DNA of 64,000 nt, taken from NCBI RefSeq assembly GCF_016908415.1, contig NZ_JAFBDW010000005.1, forward strand, positions 62,001 to 126,000. The letters are read 5' to 3'. Positions 1 through 8,568 of the stretch are shown piece after piece (within the stretch, counting starts at the first letter, position 1; the number at the start of each line of letters is the position of its first letter). The translations under genes were made by a program, and so were the position numbers. The DNA is from Caldicoprobacter guelmensis. GTDB lineage: Bacteria; Bacillota; Clostridia; Caldicoprobacterales; Caldicoprobacteraceae. The notes beneath the pieces were generated by a model, which was not told where the DNA came from, made no database searches, and saw only the letters and a program-made list of their open reading frames with translations.

Positions 1-333
1 GAACGGCAAGCAAGGGAAGCGGTGCTACACTATAAAACTCTATTTGCTTGGCCCAATGTTGAGGCTATTACCTGGTGGAATTTCCTGGATGGAGGGTGGC
101 TGAATGCTCCTGCCGGATTTATAACCAAAGATGGGAGAATAAAGCCCATATATCATGAACTATATAAACTCATCAAGGGTGAATGGTGGACGGGGGAGCA
201 GCGATTGGTTACTGATGAGGATGGAACAGTTATTGTTGATGGATATTTAGGTGAATATGAAATGAGCTGTGCGGGGCAAACAGCATCATTCGCTCTAGAT
301 AAAAGTAGCGAGATAGAGATTCAGCTGTCTTAA
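1..333 (+). CDS. GH10-type endo-1,4-beta-xylanase, C-terminal fragment
   Basis: The reading frame is open to the first base of the window, so the gene is cut at its 5' end; about 110 residues remain. The sequence around AITWWNFLDGGWLNAP, followed by an aromatic GEWWT segment and a short beta-rich tail (GYLGEYEMS), resembles the C-terminal end of GH10 xylanases, where the last strand of the barrel and its Trp-rich loop lie. The catalytic glutamates would be upstream of the window. A role in xylan or other hemicellulose hydrolysis is inferred from the family. Another GH10-like enzyme with the same tail cannot be excluded. A terminator hairpin follows directly. Confidence 0.7.
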   Translation, partial: ERQAREAVLHYKTLFAWPNVEAITWWNFLDGGWLNAPAGFITKDGRIKPIYHELYKLIKGEWWTGEQRLVTDEDGTVIVDGYLGEYEMSCAGQTASFALDKSSEIEIQLS

Positions 334-360
334 TATGTAAAAAATACAGAACAAGCAAAA

Positions 361-392
361 GGGAGGGGTATCCAAAGCCCTCTCTTTTTTAT
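361..392 (+). terminator. Rho-independent terminator after the xylanase gene
   Basis: The arm GGGAGGG (361-367) pairs with CCCTCTC (378-384), with one G-U pair, and is followed by a run of eight T. It closes the transcript of the upstream glycosidase. Confidence 0.7.
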
Positions 393-402
393 TTTATGCA
401 TC

Positions 403-536
403 CTCTCGAAAAGCCCCAAAGCTTCATTTTGGTTTGATTGCAGATTGGATCTTGGAACATCAACCCCTAATTATTCTGCAGAGTTACACTTAAAAATCAA
501 TCGTTGTGCCCTTGTCACTCAGCTACTTTTCGAAAA
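403..536 (-). repeat. 134-bp dispersed element, copy B (minus orientation)
   Basis: Its ends are CTCTCGAAAAG at 403-413 and CTTTTCGAAAA at 526-536 on the plus strand. Read on the minus strand it aligns with copy A at 6597-6730 over the whole length and has exactly the same length. Shared blocks include GTAGCT.AG.GACA, GGCACAACGATTGATTTT and GAATAATT.GGGG. Unlike the other copies it is not placed before a gene start. It lies between the end of the xylanase gene and the end of the EamA gene. It could be a small non-autonomous mobile element or a structured RNA cassette. Confidence 0.75.
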
Positions 537-545
537 TGTTCTTTA

Positions 546-1415
546 TTACGGCAGCAGAAGCGTCATGGTTCCTGCTACAATCAGTATCAGCCCGACAAAA
601 GATTTTGTGTTTAGTTTTTCTTTTAAGAAAAAGTAGGAAAATGCCACGGTAATTATGATGCTCAGCTTATCTATGGGTACCACGATGCTGGCCTGTCCAT
701 CTTGGAGTGCCTTAAAGTAACACAGCCATGAAAGTCCGGTGGTTATGCCTGAAAGGCATAAGAATATCCAGCTTTTTTTATTGATGGTTTTAATTTCCCT
801 ATACCTGCCGGTCATGAACACGATCAACCATGCCATTATCAACACCACTGCCGTACGGATGGCCGTTCCCAGATTGGACTCAACGCCCACGATGCCAATC
901 TTGGCAAGTATGGCTGTAAGGCTGGCAAATAAGGCCGACAACAGAGCGTATACCAGCCATGTGTTGCTGTAAGAGGTGGTTTGCTCACGGAGTGTGTCCT
1001 TTTTATACACCATTAAATATGTACCCAAGGCTATTGCTACCATTCCAATGGATTTGGATAGGGTAACGGGTTCTCTCAATATTATGATGGCCAGTATCAT
1101 GGTGAGCACCGTACTGAATTTGTCTATAGGGGTGACCTTATTGACATCTCCTAGCTGCAAGGCTTTAAAATAGCACAGCCAGGATGCCCCGGTTGCCAGT
1201 CCGGATAGGATGAGGAAAAGCAGGGATTTTTGATCGATTGCATATGTAGTTTCCCATGACCCCACAATGAACACCATCAGCCATGAAAACAGCAGTATTA
1301 TGATGGTTCTTATAGCGGTGGCCAGCATGGAATCAACTTTTTTGACGCCTATTTTGGCTAAAATGGCCGTTACGCCGGCAAATAAAGCCGAACCGAATGC
1401 CAATATTATCCACAT
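546..1415 (-). CDS. EamA/DMT-superfamily transporter
   Basis: A 289-residue integral membrane protein with ten hydrophobic segments arranged as two homologous halves. Each half begins with a similar block: ALFAGVTAILAKIGVKKVDS near residue 10 and ALFASLTAILAKIGIVGVES near residue 160. Each also has a TGxSWLCYFKALQ block. This internal duplication is typical of EamA (DUF6) drug/metabolite transporters of about 290 residues. The substrate cannot be predicted. It is transcribed toward the element at 403-536, alone and convergent with the xylanase gene. The ATG at 1415 is preceded by an AAGAAAGGTTG-like binding site on the minus strand. Confidence 0.85.
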   Translation of the reverse strand: MWIILAFGSALFAGVTAILAKIGVKKVDSMLATAIRTIIILLFSWLMVFIVGSWETTYAIDQKSLLFLILSGLATGASWLCYFKALQLGDVNKVTPIDKFSTVLTMILAIIILREPVTLSKSIGMVAIALGTYLMVYKKDTLREQTTSYSNTWLVYALLSALFASLTAILAKIGIVGVESNLGTAIRTAVVLIMAWLIVFMTGRYREIKTINKKSWIFLCLSGITTGLSWLCYFKALQDGQASIVVPIDKLSIIITVAFSYFFLKEKLNTKSFVGLILIVAGTMTLLLP

Positions 1416-1764
1416 GATTTTTCAACCTTTCTTAGCTGTTGAGTGTGTACAGCCTTTATATGAAACATTATATCATATTCTAGGTAACACATCATTATTA
1501 TTGAATAAAACAGTTTAAGATAAGCTTGAAATGAGTAAATAGCGTGTTTTTCCAAAAAATTACTCTGTTAAGAAGAAATCTATAATTAAATCAAGAAAAG
1601 AAATACAATTGGAAAATTCAGCTGTAATTATCGCTTTTGCACCTCATATCAGCTTTTAATTCAAGTAAAGCGCTATGTTTTATACCACTTAATTATTGTT
1701 TAATTTTTTGAAATGGTGGTAACTATCTAAAGTAAGCATATTTAAATGAAGGAAGGGGTTATCG
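1416..1764. other. Divergent intergenic region
   Basis: About 350 AT-rich bases between the divergent EamA and CoA-disulfide reductase genes. It must hold promoters for both. I see no clear structured RNA, tRNA or repeat in it. The ribosome binding site GAAGGAAGGGG for the next gene ends the region. Confidence 0.5.
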
Positions 1765-3426
1765 GTGAAAGGTAGAAAGATAGCTATAGTTGGAGGAGTG
1801 GCAGGTGGGGCAAGCGCAGCGGCGCGCCTTCGCAGACTTGACGAGGATGCCCACATAATAATATTTGAAAGGGGCGAATACATCTCGTATGCCAACTGTG
1901 GTCTGCCGTATTATGTGGGCGGGGTTATAAAGAATAAGGATGCATTATTGGTGCAGACCCCCGATAGGATGGCAAAGAGGTTTAACATAGATGTTCGCAC
2001 AAACAGCGAGGTAGAGGATATAGACCTTGATAGGAAAGAACTTACTGTGCTAAACAGGGTTAGCGGTGAGCGCTATCGTGAGAGCTTTGATAAGCTCATA
2101 CTGGCTCCGGGTGCCGAGCCGACAAAACCACCCATCCCGGGTATCGATAAAGCCAACGTGTTTACAGTAAGGGATATACCTAGAATCTATGCATTGAAGG
2201 ATTATATTGATAAAGAAAAACCCGAGAGTGCTGTGGTGATCGGTGGAGGGTTTATAGGCCTTGAGATGGCCGAGAACTTAAAACGAAACGGCTTGAAGGT
2301 TTGGCTGGTTGAGCTGCTCAATCAGGTCATGCCGCCGCTTGACTACGATATGGCTGTCTATTTGCACAGGCATCTTAGAGAGCACTCTGTGGAATTGTGC
2401 CTGGGCGATGGAGTGGCTTCGTTTGACAGGGATCAAAGGCGCACAATCGTGAATCTAAGGAGCGGCAGGCAGCTTAAAGCAGATATGGTGGTACTGGCTG
2501 TGGGCATAAAGCCTGAGGTTGACCTTGCCAGGAAAGCCGGCCTCGAGATCGGTGAGACGGGGGGCATAAAGGTGAACCGGCATTTGCAGACATCGCATCC
2601 TGATGTCTATGCTATAGGGGATGCCGTTGAAGTTGTGGACCTTGTAACCCAAAGGCCTGCGCTCATCCCCCTGGCTGGTCCGGCCAATAAACAGGGGCGC
2701 ATCGTTGCCAACCACATATGCGGCATACATGATACCTATAAGGCCACCCAGGGCACTGCTGTAATAAAGGTGTTTGATATGGTGGCGGCATGCACCGGCG
2801 CCAATGAAAAGACTCTTCAAAAGTGCGGCATTCCTTACTTAAGGTCATATACCCATTCTGGTTCTCACGCCAGCTATTATCCGGGCGCCACCACCATGGC
2901 CATAAAGCTTTTGTTTAGCCCTGGTGATGGGAGGATATTGGGAGCTCAGATTGTGGGCTATGAAGGTGTGGACAAACGCATAGATGTGCTGGCCACTGCT
3001 ATCCGTGCCGGCATGACGGTGTACGACCTGCAGGAACTGGAATTGGCTTATGCTCCCCCCTTCTCATCGGCTAAAGACCCGGTCAACATGGCAGGCTATG
3101 TGGCGTCCAACATACTTCAGGGGCTGCATCCCGTAATCCATTGGGATGACCTCGATAAACTGGATCCGCAGCATACCGTCCTGCTTGATGTTCGTACCCC
3201 TGCTGAATGTAAAAGCATTGGGACCATACCCGGAGCCATCAACATACCGGTGGACTCGTTGAGGGAGCGCATAGATGAAATCCCCAGGGACAAAACCATT
3301 GTGATATACTGCCAGATCGGTTTAAGAGGGTATATAGCAGCCAGGATACTCATGCAACGAGGATTTACCAGGGTATTTAACTTAAGCGGTGGTTATACCA
3401 CATACAGCATGGCAAAGCAGGGTTAG
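1765..3426 (+). CDS. CoA-disulfide reductase fused to a rhodanese domain
   Basis: A 553-residue flavoprotein. The N-terminus IAIVGGVAGGASAAARLRR is an FAD-binding Rossmann motif. The SYANCGLPYY motif carries the single redox cysteine (Cys45) characteristic of CoA-disulfide reductase and NADH oxidase relatives. A second GGGFIGLEMAE motif near residue 160 binds NAD(P)H, and the dimerisation domain covers about 330-445. Residues 460-553 form a rhodanese domain with Cys516 in YCQIGLRG. Fusions of this kind (CoADR-RHD) reduce CoA disulfide, CoA persulfide or polysulfide using NAD(P)H. The role here is probably thiol redox balance or sulfur reduction. The GTG start is set by GAAGGAAGGGG about ten bases upstream. 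The gene stands alone and ends at a strong terminator. Confidence 0.88.
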   Translation: MKGRKIAIVGGVAGGASAAARLRRLDEDAHIIIFERGEYISYANCGLPYYVGGVIKNKDALLVQTPDRMAKRFNIDVRTNSEVEDIDLDRKELTVLNRVSGERYRESFDKLILAPGAEPTKPPIPGIDKANVFTVRDIPRIYALKDYIDKEKPESAVVIGGGFIGLEMAENLKRNGLKVWLVELLNQVMPPLDYDMAVYLHRHLREHSVELCLGDGVASFDRDQRRTIVNLRSGRQLKADMVVLAVGIKPEVDLARKAGLEIGETGGIKVNRHLQTSHPDVYAIGDAVEVVDLVTQRPALIPLAGPANKQGRIVANHICGIHDTYKATQGTAVIKVFDMVAACTGANEKTLQKCGIPYLRSYTHSGSHASYYPGATTMAIKLLFSPGDGRILGAQIVGYEGVDKRIDVLATAIRAGMTVYDLQELELAYAPPFSSAKDPVNMAGYVASNILQGLHPVIHWDDLDKLDPQHTVLLDVRTPAECKSIGTIPGAINIPVDSLRERIDEIPRDKTIVIYCQIGLRGYIAARILMQRGFTRVFNLSGGYTTYSMAKQG

Positions 3427-3546
3427 AGGTGCTCAAATGTAAGCATGTGTATAAGCAAAATTCAGTTATGCAAGCTGTTCTCCTGTTGTGTAATTGGTAT
3501 CTGATTATTGTAAATAAAGATAAATATGCAAGGTGGATTGATGTCA

Positions 3547-3588
3547 AAAATAGAGCCCTTCTTTTCCGGAAGAAGGGCTCTATTTTTC
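3547..3588 (+). terminator. Strong rho-independent terminator
   Basis: Perfect 13-bp arms TAGAGCCCTTCTT (3551-3563) and AAGAAGGGCTCTA (3570-3582), followed by T5. A-rich sequence on the other side makes it possibly bidirectional. Confidence 0.92.
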
Positions 3589-3622
3589 CATAAACTGACA
3601 CTTCTTAAAAACCCCATATCAA

Positions 3623-3651
3623 TTGACAAATTAGGCTCATTGCACTATAAT
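3623..3651 (+). promoter_or_regulatory. Sigma-A-type promoter for the sensory hydrogenase cassette
   Basis: TTGACA at 3623-3628 and TATAAT at 3646-3651 are separated by exactly 17 bases, a consensus housekeeping promoter. It lies 44 bases upstream of the hydrogenase start codon and directly after the preceding terminator. Confidence 0.85.
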
Positions 3652-3694
3652 TGAGCTGATAATTGTTAAAAAAATAACAAATGGGGTTGTGGGT

Positions 3695-5419
3695 ATGGAG
3701 TATATAAACTTCAAAAAGGCCAACTGCAAGAACTGCTACAAATGCGTGAGGGTATGTCCTATAAAGGCTATTCGTGTGAGGGACGAGCAGGCGGGCATAA
3801 TGGAGAACTCCTGCATACTTTGCGGCAAATGTTTGAAAGCCTGCCCGCAAAATGCAAAGAGCATAAGGAACGACATTGACAGGGTTAAGTCCATCATAAA
3901 GGGTTCAAAGAGAGTGGTTGTAAGCCTTGCCCCTTCGTTTATAGGGGCATTTGACTTTGATATCCCCGGCCAAATCGTTGGGGCTTTAAAGGCCCTGGGC
4001 TTTAGTGAAGTGCAGGAGACAGCCATAGGTGCTGTGTATGTATCCCGGGTATATGGGGAACTCATGCGGGAAGGGCGCATGGATAACATCATAAGCAGCG
4101 CGTGCCCTACGGTAAATGAGCTTATTGAAAAGTATTACCCCGAGGCCATACCTTACCTTGCGCCGGTGGTGTCGCCTATGATTGCCCACGGCAGGCTGAT
4201 TAAGGAAACCCTGGGCTGGGACACAAAAGTGGTGTTTATTGGGCCGTGCATTTCAAAGAAGATGGAGGCCGAAGACTTCAGGCATGAAGGGGTAATAGAT
4301 GCGGTGCTCACCTTTGATGAGCTGAAAAGATGGCTTGAACGGGAGAACATATGCTTGAGGGAGCAGGAGGCCCTTGGATTTGACGGCGGCAGCCCCGGCA
4401 TTGCCAGGTATTATCCCGTGCCTACCGGTATTATAAAAAGCGTAAAGCAGGCCGAAGAGGGTTTGTCATACCATACGGCAAATGTCGATGGGATAGATGA
4501 GTGCATTGAGGTGCTGGAAGCGTTAAAGGCAGGGCAGCTAAAAGGCTATTTTATCGAGATGAATGCCTGTGAAGGGGGTTGCCTGAGAGGGCCGGCTATG
4601 CCTGAGCCTGTAAACCTTTATTTGAAACAGATGCAAAAGGTTAAGGAGTACGCGGATAGATATCGTGGGGTAGAGGAGGACATACAAAAACATAAGGTGA
4701 GCTTGTCGCTTAAGAAGGTATTTGTAGACCGCCGAGTAGACAGTCCGCTTCCGGATGAAAAGACTATAAGGGAGATATTGAGCAGCATTGGCAAGCCTAC
4801 TCCTGAGTATGACCTCAATTGCGGGGCGTGCGGTTATCCATCCTGCCGTGACAAGGCCATTGCGGTGTATCAGGGCAAGGCAGAGCTTTATATGTGCCTG
4901 CCTTACATGCGGGAGAGGGCTGAATCGCTGGCCAACGTCATACTGGAGGCAACGCCCAACATAATAATCGCAGTGAACAGCGATATGGAGATACAGGAGT
5001 TTAACCGTGCCGCTGAGAGGGTGTTTCAGATGCCGAGGGAAGTGGCCATAGGCAAGAAATTGTATGATATTATCGATACTTCCGATTTTGAAAGGGTGTG
5101 GGAGACCCGCGAAAGCATTCTTAACAAGAAGGTGGAGTACAGGGAATACGGCGTAGTAACCGAACAGGACATAATATTTTTAAAGGACCAGCAGCTTGTC
5201 ATGGCCATAATGCGGGATATTACAAATGAAGAGAGACAGGCCAGGCAGATGTACAAGCTCAAGGTCGAGACGGTGGAGATGGCTCAAAAGGTCATAGATA
5301 AACAGATGATGGTGGTACAGCAAATCGCCAGCCTCCTTGGAGAGACAACAGCCGAGACCAAGGTTACGCTTACCAAGCTGAAGGACATGATTCTCTACGA
5401 CAGGGAGGATAAGCGATGA
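3695..5419 (+). CDS. hydS: Sensory [FeFe]-hydrogenase with PAS domain (HydS-type)
   Basis: A 574-residue protein. Two 4Fe-4S motifs (Cys 11/14/17/21 and 40/43/46/50) precede the H-cluster domain. Its signatures are SSACP (Cys137), GPCISKK (Cys185) and ACEGGC (Cys292, Cys296). An extra Fe-S domain (CGACGYPSC plus a distal Cys, about 376-401) and a PAS domain (about 413-510) follow. Catalytic hydrogenases have TSCCP. Here the proton-transfer cysteine is Ala while the cluster ligand stays. That change, plus the PAS tail, is typical of sensory (group C, HydS) enzymes, so a sensing role is more likely than bulk H2 turnover. The ATG at 3695 is chosen because GGGG lies eight bases before it. A GTG at 3689 is the alternative. 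The stop overlaps the phosphatase start (ATGA). Confidence 0.85.
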   Translation: MEYINFKKANCKNCYKCVRVCPIKAIRVRDEQAGIMENSCILCGKCLKACPQNAKSIRNDIDRVKSIIKGSKRVVVSLAPSFIGAFDFDIPGQIVGALKALGFSEVQETAIGAVYVSRVYGELMREGRMDNIISSACPTVNELIEKYYPEAIPYLAPVVSPMIAHGRLIKETLGWDTKVVFIGPCISKKMEAEDFRHEGVIDAVLTFDELKRWLERENICLREQEALGFDGGSPGIARYYPVPTGIIKSVKQAEEGLSYHTANVDGIDECIEVLEALKAGQLKGYFIEMNACEGGCLRGPAMPEPVNLYLKQMQKVKEYADRYRGVEEDIQKHKVSLSLKKVFVDRRVDSPLPDEKTIREILSSIGKPTPEYDLNCGACGYPSCRDKAIAVYQGKAELYMCLPYMRERAESLANVILEATPNIIIAVNSDMEIQEFNRAAERVFQMPREVAIGKKLYDIIDTSDFERVWETRESILNKKVEYREYGVVTEQDIIFLKDQQLVMAIMRDITNEERQARQMYKLKVETVEMAQKVIDKQMMVVQQIASLLGETTAETKVTLTKLKDMILYDREDKR

Positions 5420-6501
5420 GCTTTTTCATAGATGTGGCATACGAGAGCCTAAACAAATACGGCGAAGAGCTATGCGGTGACAAGGTGGAAGTGGTAAGGG
5501 GAGACGATTGCGTAGTCGTGGTCATGGCCGATGGGCTGGGCAGCGGCGTTAAGGCCAATATCCTTGCAACCCTTACAACGAAGATAATCGGTACCATGCT
5601 GGAGAGGGGGGCTGACATTGACCAGGCTGTGGAGACCATAGCCCATACCCTTCCGGTGTGCAGCGTGAGGAATCTGGCATATTCCACCTTCAGCATACTG
5701 CAGGTGTTTAGAAACGGGGAGGCGCGTTTGTTTGAATTCGATAACCCACCAGTATTTTTTTTGAGGGAAGGGAATATTATCAGCGTGCCTTATGCTTGTC
5801 GCACAATAAACGGCAGGACCATAAAGGAGAGCTGTTTTAAAGTGCAGCTGGGGGACACCTTTGTGATGGTCAGCGATGGGGTAATCCATGCGGGCGTTGG
5901 AGCTACCTTAAATTTCGGCTGGAAGTGGGATAACGTGGCTGAGTACCTGGAACGGAATGTAAAAAAGGAGTCAACGGCCAAAGCCATCGCTACCTTGCTT
6001 ATAACGGTTTGTGACAGCCTATACATGGGGAAGCCGGGGGATGACACCACCGTCGTGGCTGTGAGTATTCAGCCCGTCAAGGAAGTCAGCCTTTTTGCCG
6101 GTCCTCCCATATCTAGGTCGGACGATGAAAAGGCGGTGGAAGAGTTCATGAAGGGTGGTGGTGTTAAGGTGGTGTGCGGCGGTACAACAGCACAGATAAT
6201 CAGCCGTGTGCTGGGAAGGGAAATAAAAACTTCGTTGGAGTACCACGATCCGTCGGTGCCACCAACGGCAAAGATGGAAGGCATAGACCTGGTGACCGAA
6301 GGGGTGTTGACGCTGTCCAAGGCTATTGAACTGATACGGCGTTATTCCTCTGACAATGTGAGGTACAAGGACCTCAAATTTTTGAAAGGGCAGGATGGTG
6401 CAGCCAGGCTGGCCCATATATATAGAAGAATGTACGCATTTGAGGTTGTTTATTGGGAGGGCCATGAATCCTGCCCATCAAAACCCCAATTTTCCAGTTA
6501 A
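5416..6501 (+). CDS. SpoIIE-type PP2C serine/threonine phosphatase
   Basis: A 361-residue protein that starts inside the hydrogenase stop codon (ATGA), so the two are translationally coupled. The N-terminal 220 residues form a PP2C/SpoIIE fold. The metal-binding motifs are ADGLGSG (about residue 38), SDGVI (about 154) and GDDTTVVAVSI (about 205). Phosphatases of this class remove phosphate from anti-anti-sigma-type or receiver proteins. The C-terminal 140 residues (EEFMKGGGVKVVCGGTTAQI onward) are not an obvious known domain to me. Adjacency to a sensory hydrogenase suggests that the redox or H2 state detected by HydS controls this phosphatase. Its target is not evident in the window. Confidence 0.85.
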   Translation: MSFFIDVAYESLNKYGEELCGDKVEVVRGDDCVVVVMADGLGSGVKANILATLTTKIIGTMLERGADIDQAVETIAHTLPVCSVRNLAYSTFSILQVFRNGEARLFEFDNPPVFFLREGNIISVPYACRTINGRTIKESCFKVQLGDTFVMVSDGVIHAGVGATLNFGWKWDNVAEYLERNVKKESTAKAIATLLITVCDSLYMGKPGDDTTVVAVSIQPVKEVSLFAGPPISRSDDEKAVEEFMKGGGVKVVCGGTTAQIISRVLGREIKTSLEYHDPSVPPTAKMEGIDLVTEGVLTLSKAIELIRRYSSDNVRYKDLKFLKGQDGAARLAHIYRRMYAFEVVYWEGHESCPSKPQFSS

Positions 6502-6586
6502 CCTCAGCATAAAATTCAAGCTGCTAGAGGAGCTGGCAGAGCTCATGAGCAGCCTTGGCAAAACGGTGGAAAGGTATTATTACTAA
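6464..6586 (+). CDS. Small hypothetical protein at the end of the sensor cassette
   Basis: A 40-residue frame overlaps the end of the phosphatase gene. Its ATG at 6464 is preceded at the right distance by GGGAGG (6455-6460). The C-terminal half (KLLEELAELMSSLGKTVERYYY) is a charged amphipathic helix. I do not recognise the family. The good ribosome binding site and position favour a real small protein, but it could be chance. Confidence 0.4.
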   Translation: MNPAHQNPNFPVNLSIKFKLLEELAELMSSLGKTVERYYY

Positions 6587-6596
6587 ACATTGAATA

Positions 6597-6730
6597 CTCT
6601 CGAAAAGTAGCTAAGCGACATAGGCACAACGATTGATTTTGCAGGGCAACCTTGCTGAATAATTGGGGGGTGAAGTCCCAAAATCGAACTTACAAACAAG
6701 CTAAAATAAAGCTCTCAGACTTTTCGAGAG
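6597..6730 (+). repeat. 134-bp dispersed element, copy A (leader of the kinase gene)
   Basis: Terminal inverted repeats CTCTCGAAAAG (6597-6607) and CTTTTCGAGAG (6720-6730). Internal complementary segments such as GATTTTG and CAAAATC could form further hairpins. The element ends 31 bases before the kinase start and is followed by the ribosome binding site AAGAAGGGGG. It matches copy B (403-536), copy C (39859-39990, diverged) and the short copy D (14791-14825). A structured 5' leader RNA or a promoter-bearing mini-element is possible. I do not recognise it as a named riboswitch. Confidence 0.78.
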
Positions 6731-6761
6731 CGTACACCATTGGAAAGAAGGGGGAACGTCT

Positions 6762-7835
6762 ATGTCTAAATCCGATACTCCTGAAAGGGCTGGGTTAGAG
6801 TCCTATCAGTTGATAGATAAATGCTTTGAGATATGCACCAGGATGCTGCCTTTTTTGAGAAGCGAACTTAAAGATGAGGATGACTGCAAAAGGATAGTGT
6901 CTATATTGTATGTGCTGACGGGCTTTAACGCAGTGGAGCTCAAATGCCAAAACGGTATTGAAGCGTTTGCCGGCGAGGAAGAGGTAGCGGTTAAATATGA
7001 TACCGGGAAAGATGAGGCTGAAAATTGTATAGAGGTGCCAGTTAAGAAAGGCAATACGCTGCTTGCGTGCTTGAAGTTTTATAGAAAAAAAGGCGATGTC
7101 ATAACTGATGAGGATGAGGCAATTGCCAGGGGGGTGGGGTCGGTGATCTCGGCCCAGCTGGAGCAAAACAGCAAGGACTATAATGCCAGGTTGCGGGCCA
7201 AGGCTGAGCTTAAGGCCCTTCAGGCTCAGATCAATCCCCATTTTCTGTTCAACGCCCTAAACACCATTGCGGCCATGTGCAGGACCGAGCCGCTGGAAGC
7301 AAGGAGGCTGCTCATTCATCTTTCCAGGCATTTCAGGGCTATTATACAGACCTCGCCCGACCTTATAGAGATTCACAAGGAGCTGGAGAACGTCAAAAGC
7401 TATCTTGAAATCGAAAAGGCCAGGCACGGAGATCGTATAAGGGTTGAATGGGATATACAGCCCAATGTATCCTTTTTGATACCCCCGTTTACCATACAGC
7501 CCATTGTAGAAAACGCCATAAAGCACGGTCTGGCCGGGAAAAAGGACGGAGTAATAGTTATCTCCGTTAAAAGTGCTGACAGCTGCTACCAGATATGCAT
7601 AAAGGATAACGGGTGTGGCATGGAACCCGAGGTGGTAAAAAACCTTATCACCAATACGGACGATGATAAACGCATAGGGATATCCAACGTCAACAGGCGT
7701 CTTAAGGAGATTTACGGCGAAGACCACGGGATGGTCATTCATTCCGAGCCGGGTAAGGGCACTGAAGTGATTATCATAGTGCCTATTAGGGAAAGGAGAC
7801 AGGCCGATGTCATTAAGGGTCGTTATAGTAGATGA
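6762..7835 (+). CDS. LytS-type sensor histidine kinase
   Basis: A 357-residue kinase. The N-terminal 140 residues look like a GAF-like sensory domain without membrane segments, so it is probably cytoplasmic. The His_kinase motif ALQAQINPHFLFNALNTI gives the phosphoacceptor His160. The ATPase domain follows, with PIVENAIKHGL (N box), DNGCGM (G1) and GKGTEVIIIVP. It precedes and overlaps by 29 bases a LytTR response regulator, a normal pairing. A structured repeat element forms most of its 5' leader. Its location between the sensory hydrogenase and the hydCBA genes suggests a role in hydrogenase or redox control, which is inferred only from position. Confidence 0.88.
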   Translation: MSKSDTPERAGLESYQLIDKCFEICTRMLPFLRSELKDEDDCKRIVSILYVLTGFNAVELKCQNGIEAFAGEEEVAVKYDTGKDEAENCIEVPVKKGNTLLACLKFYRKKGDVITDEDEAIARGVGSVISAQLEQNSKDYNARLRAKAELKALQAQINPHFLFNALNTIAAMCRTEPLEARRLLIHLSRHFRAIIQTSPDLIEIHKELENVKSYLEIEKARHGDRIRVEWDIQPNVSFLIPPFTIQPIVENAIKHGLAGKKDGVIVISVKSADSCYQICIKDNGCGMEPEVVKNLITNTDDDKRIGISNVNRRLKEIYGEDHGMVIHSEPGKGTEVIIIVPIRERRQADVIKGRYSR

Positions 7836-8520
7836 CGAGAAATACGCTCTTCAGGAATTGAAATACCTGCTTAATCAGTACAGCGATTTTGAGATATGCG
7901 GTGAAGCTGACTCAGGAGAGGAATGTTTGAAGCTGGTGGATGAGCAGATTCCCGATGTGGTATTTTTAGACATTCATTTAAATGATAAAAACGGGGTTGA
8001 CATTGCCCGAGAGATAAGGAAGAAGCACAAGGATATCCATATAGTCTTTGCGACAGCTTACGATAATTATGCTGTCAATGCCTTTAACCTGGATGCGGTG
8101 GATTATATATTGAAGCCTTTTGAGGATGAGAGGATTGCCGAAACGGTAAAGCGGCTTAAAAGCAGGGTAAAGCCGCGCCTTGCACCCGGTGTAATTACCG
8201 TGTGGAAGAATGACAGGATGGTGGTGCTGGACCACAGGGACATAGTGTATTGCTGCACGTCGGGGAACAGGACCGAAGTTAAGTCCTTAAAAGGGGAATT
8301 CACAAGCAATTTGACCCTGGCCAGCCTTGAGCAGAAGCTGCAGCAGTATTCTTTTTTAAGGACCCACAAGAGTTATCTGGTGAATCTAGAACACGTCAAG
8401 GAGATCGTGCCGTGGTTTAATTACACCTATGTGTTGGTGATGAGGGGTTACGAGAAGGACGAAGTGCCGGTGAGCAGGTCATATATGAAAAAGTTCAAAA
8501 GCGTTATGGGGATAGAGTGA
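7807..8520 (+). CDS. LytTR-family response regulator
   Basis: A 237-residue regulator. The receiver domain (1-120) has acidic residues D9/D10, phosphoacceptor Asp55 in FLDIHLND, a conserved Thr in FATAYDNY and Lys in ILKPF. The LytTR DNA-binding domain covers about 140-237, with FLRTHKSYLVNLEHV as its signature. The start overlaps the kinase gene and is preceded by AAAGGAGACAGG. It should bind paired direct repeats upstream of target promoters. The targets cannot be assigned here, although hydCBA lies 1.6 kb away. Confidence 0.9.
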   Translation: MSLRVVIVDDEKYALQELKYLLNQYSDFEICGEADSGEECLKLVDEQIPDVVFLDIHLNDKNGVDIAREIRKKHKDIHIVFATAYDNYAVNAFNLDAVDYILKPFEDERIAETVKRLKSRVKPRLAPGVITVWKNDRMVVLDHRDIVYCCTSGNRTEVKSLKGEFTSNLTLASLEQKLQQYSFLRTHKSYLVNLEHVKEIVPWFNYTYVLVMRGYEKDEVPVSRSYMKKFKSVMGIE

Positions 8521-8530
8521 ATAATATAAG

Positions 8531-8563
8531 AGAAGGGCCACCACATGCAAGGTGGCCCTTCAT
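8531..8563. terminator. Hairpin between convergent genes
   Basis: Perfect 10-bp arms AAGGGCCACC (8533-8542) and GGTGGCCCTT (8551-8560) with an 8-base loop. There is no long T run on either side, so it may be a weak bidirectional terminator or an mRNA-stabilising hairpin. It lies exactly between the converging regulator and alcohol dehydrogenase genes. Confidence 0.6.
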
Positions 8564-8568
8564 ATATG

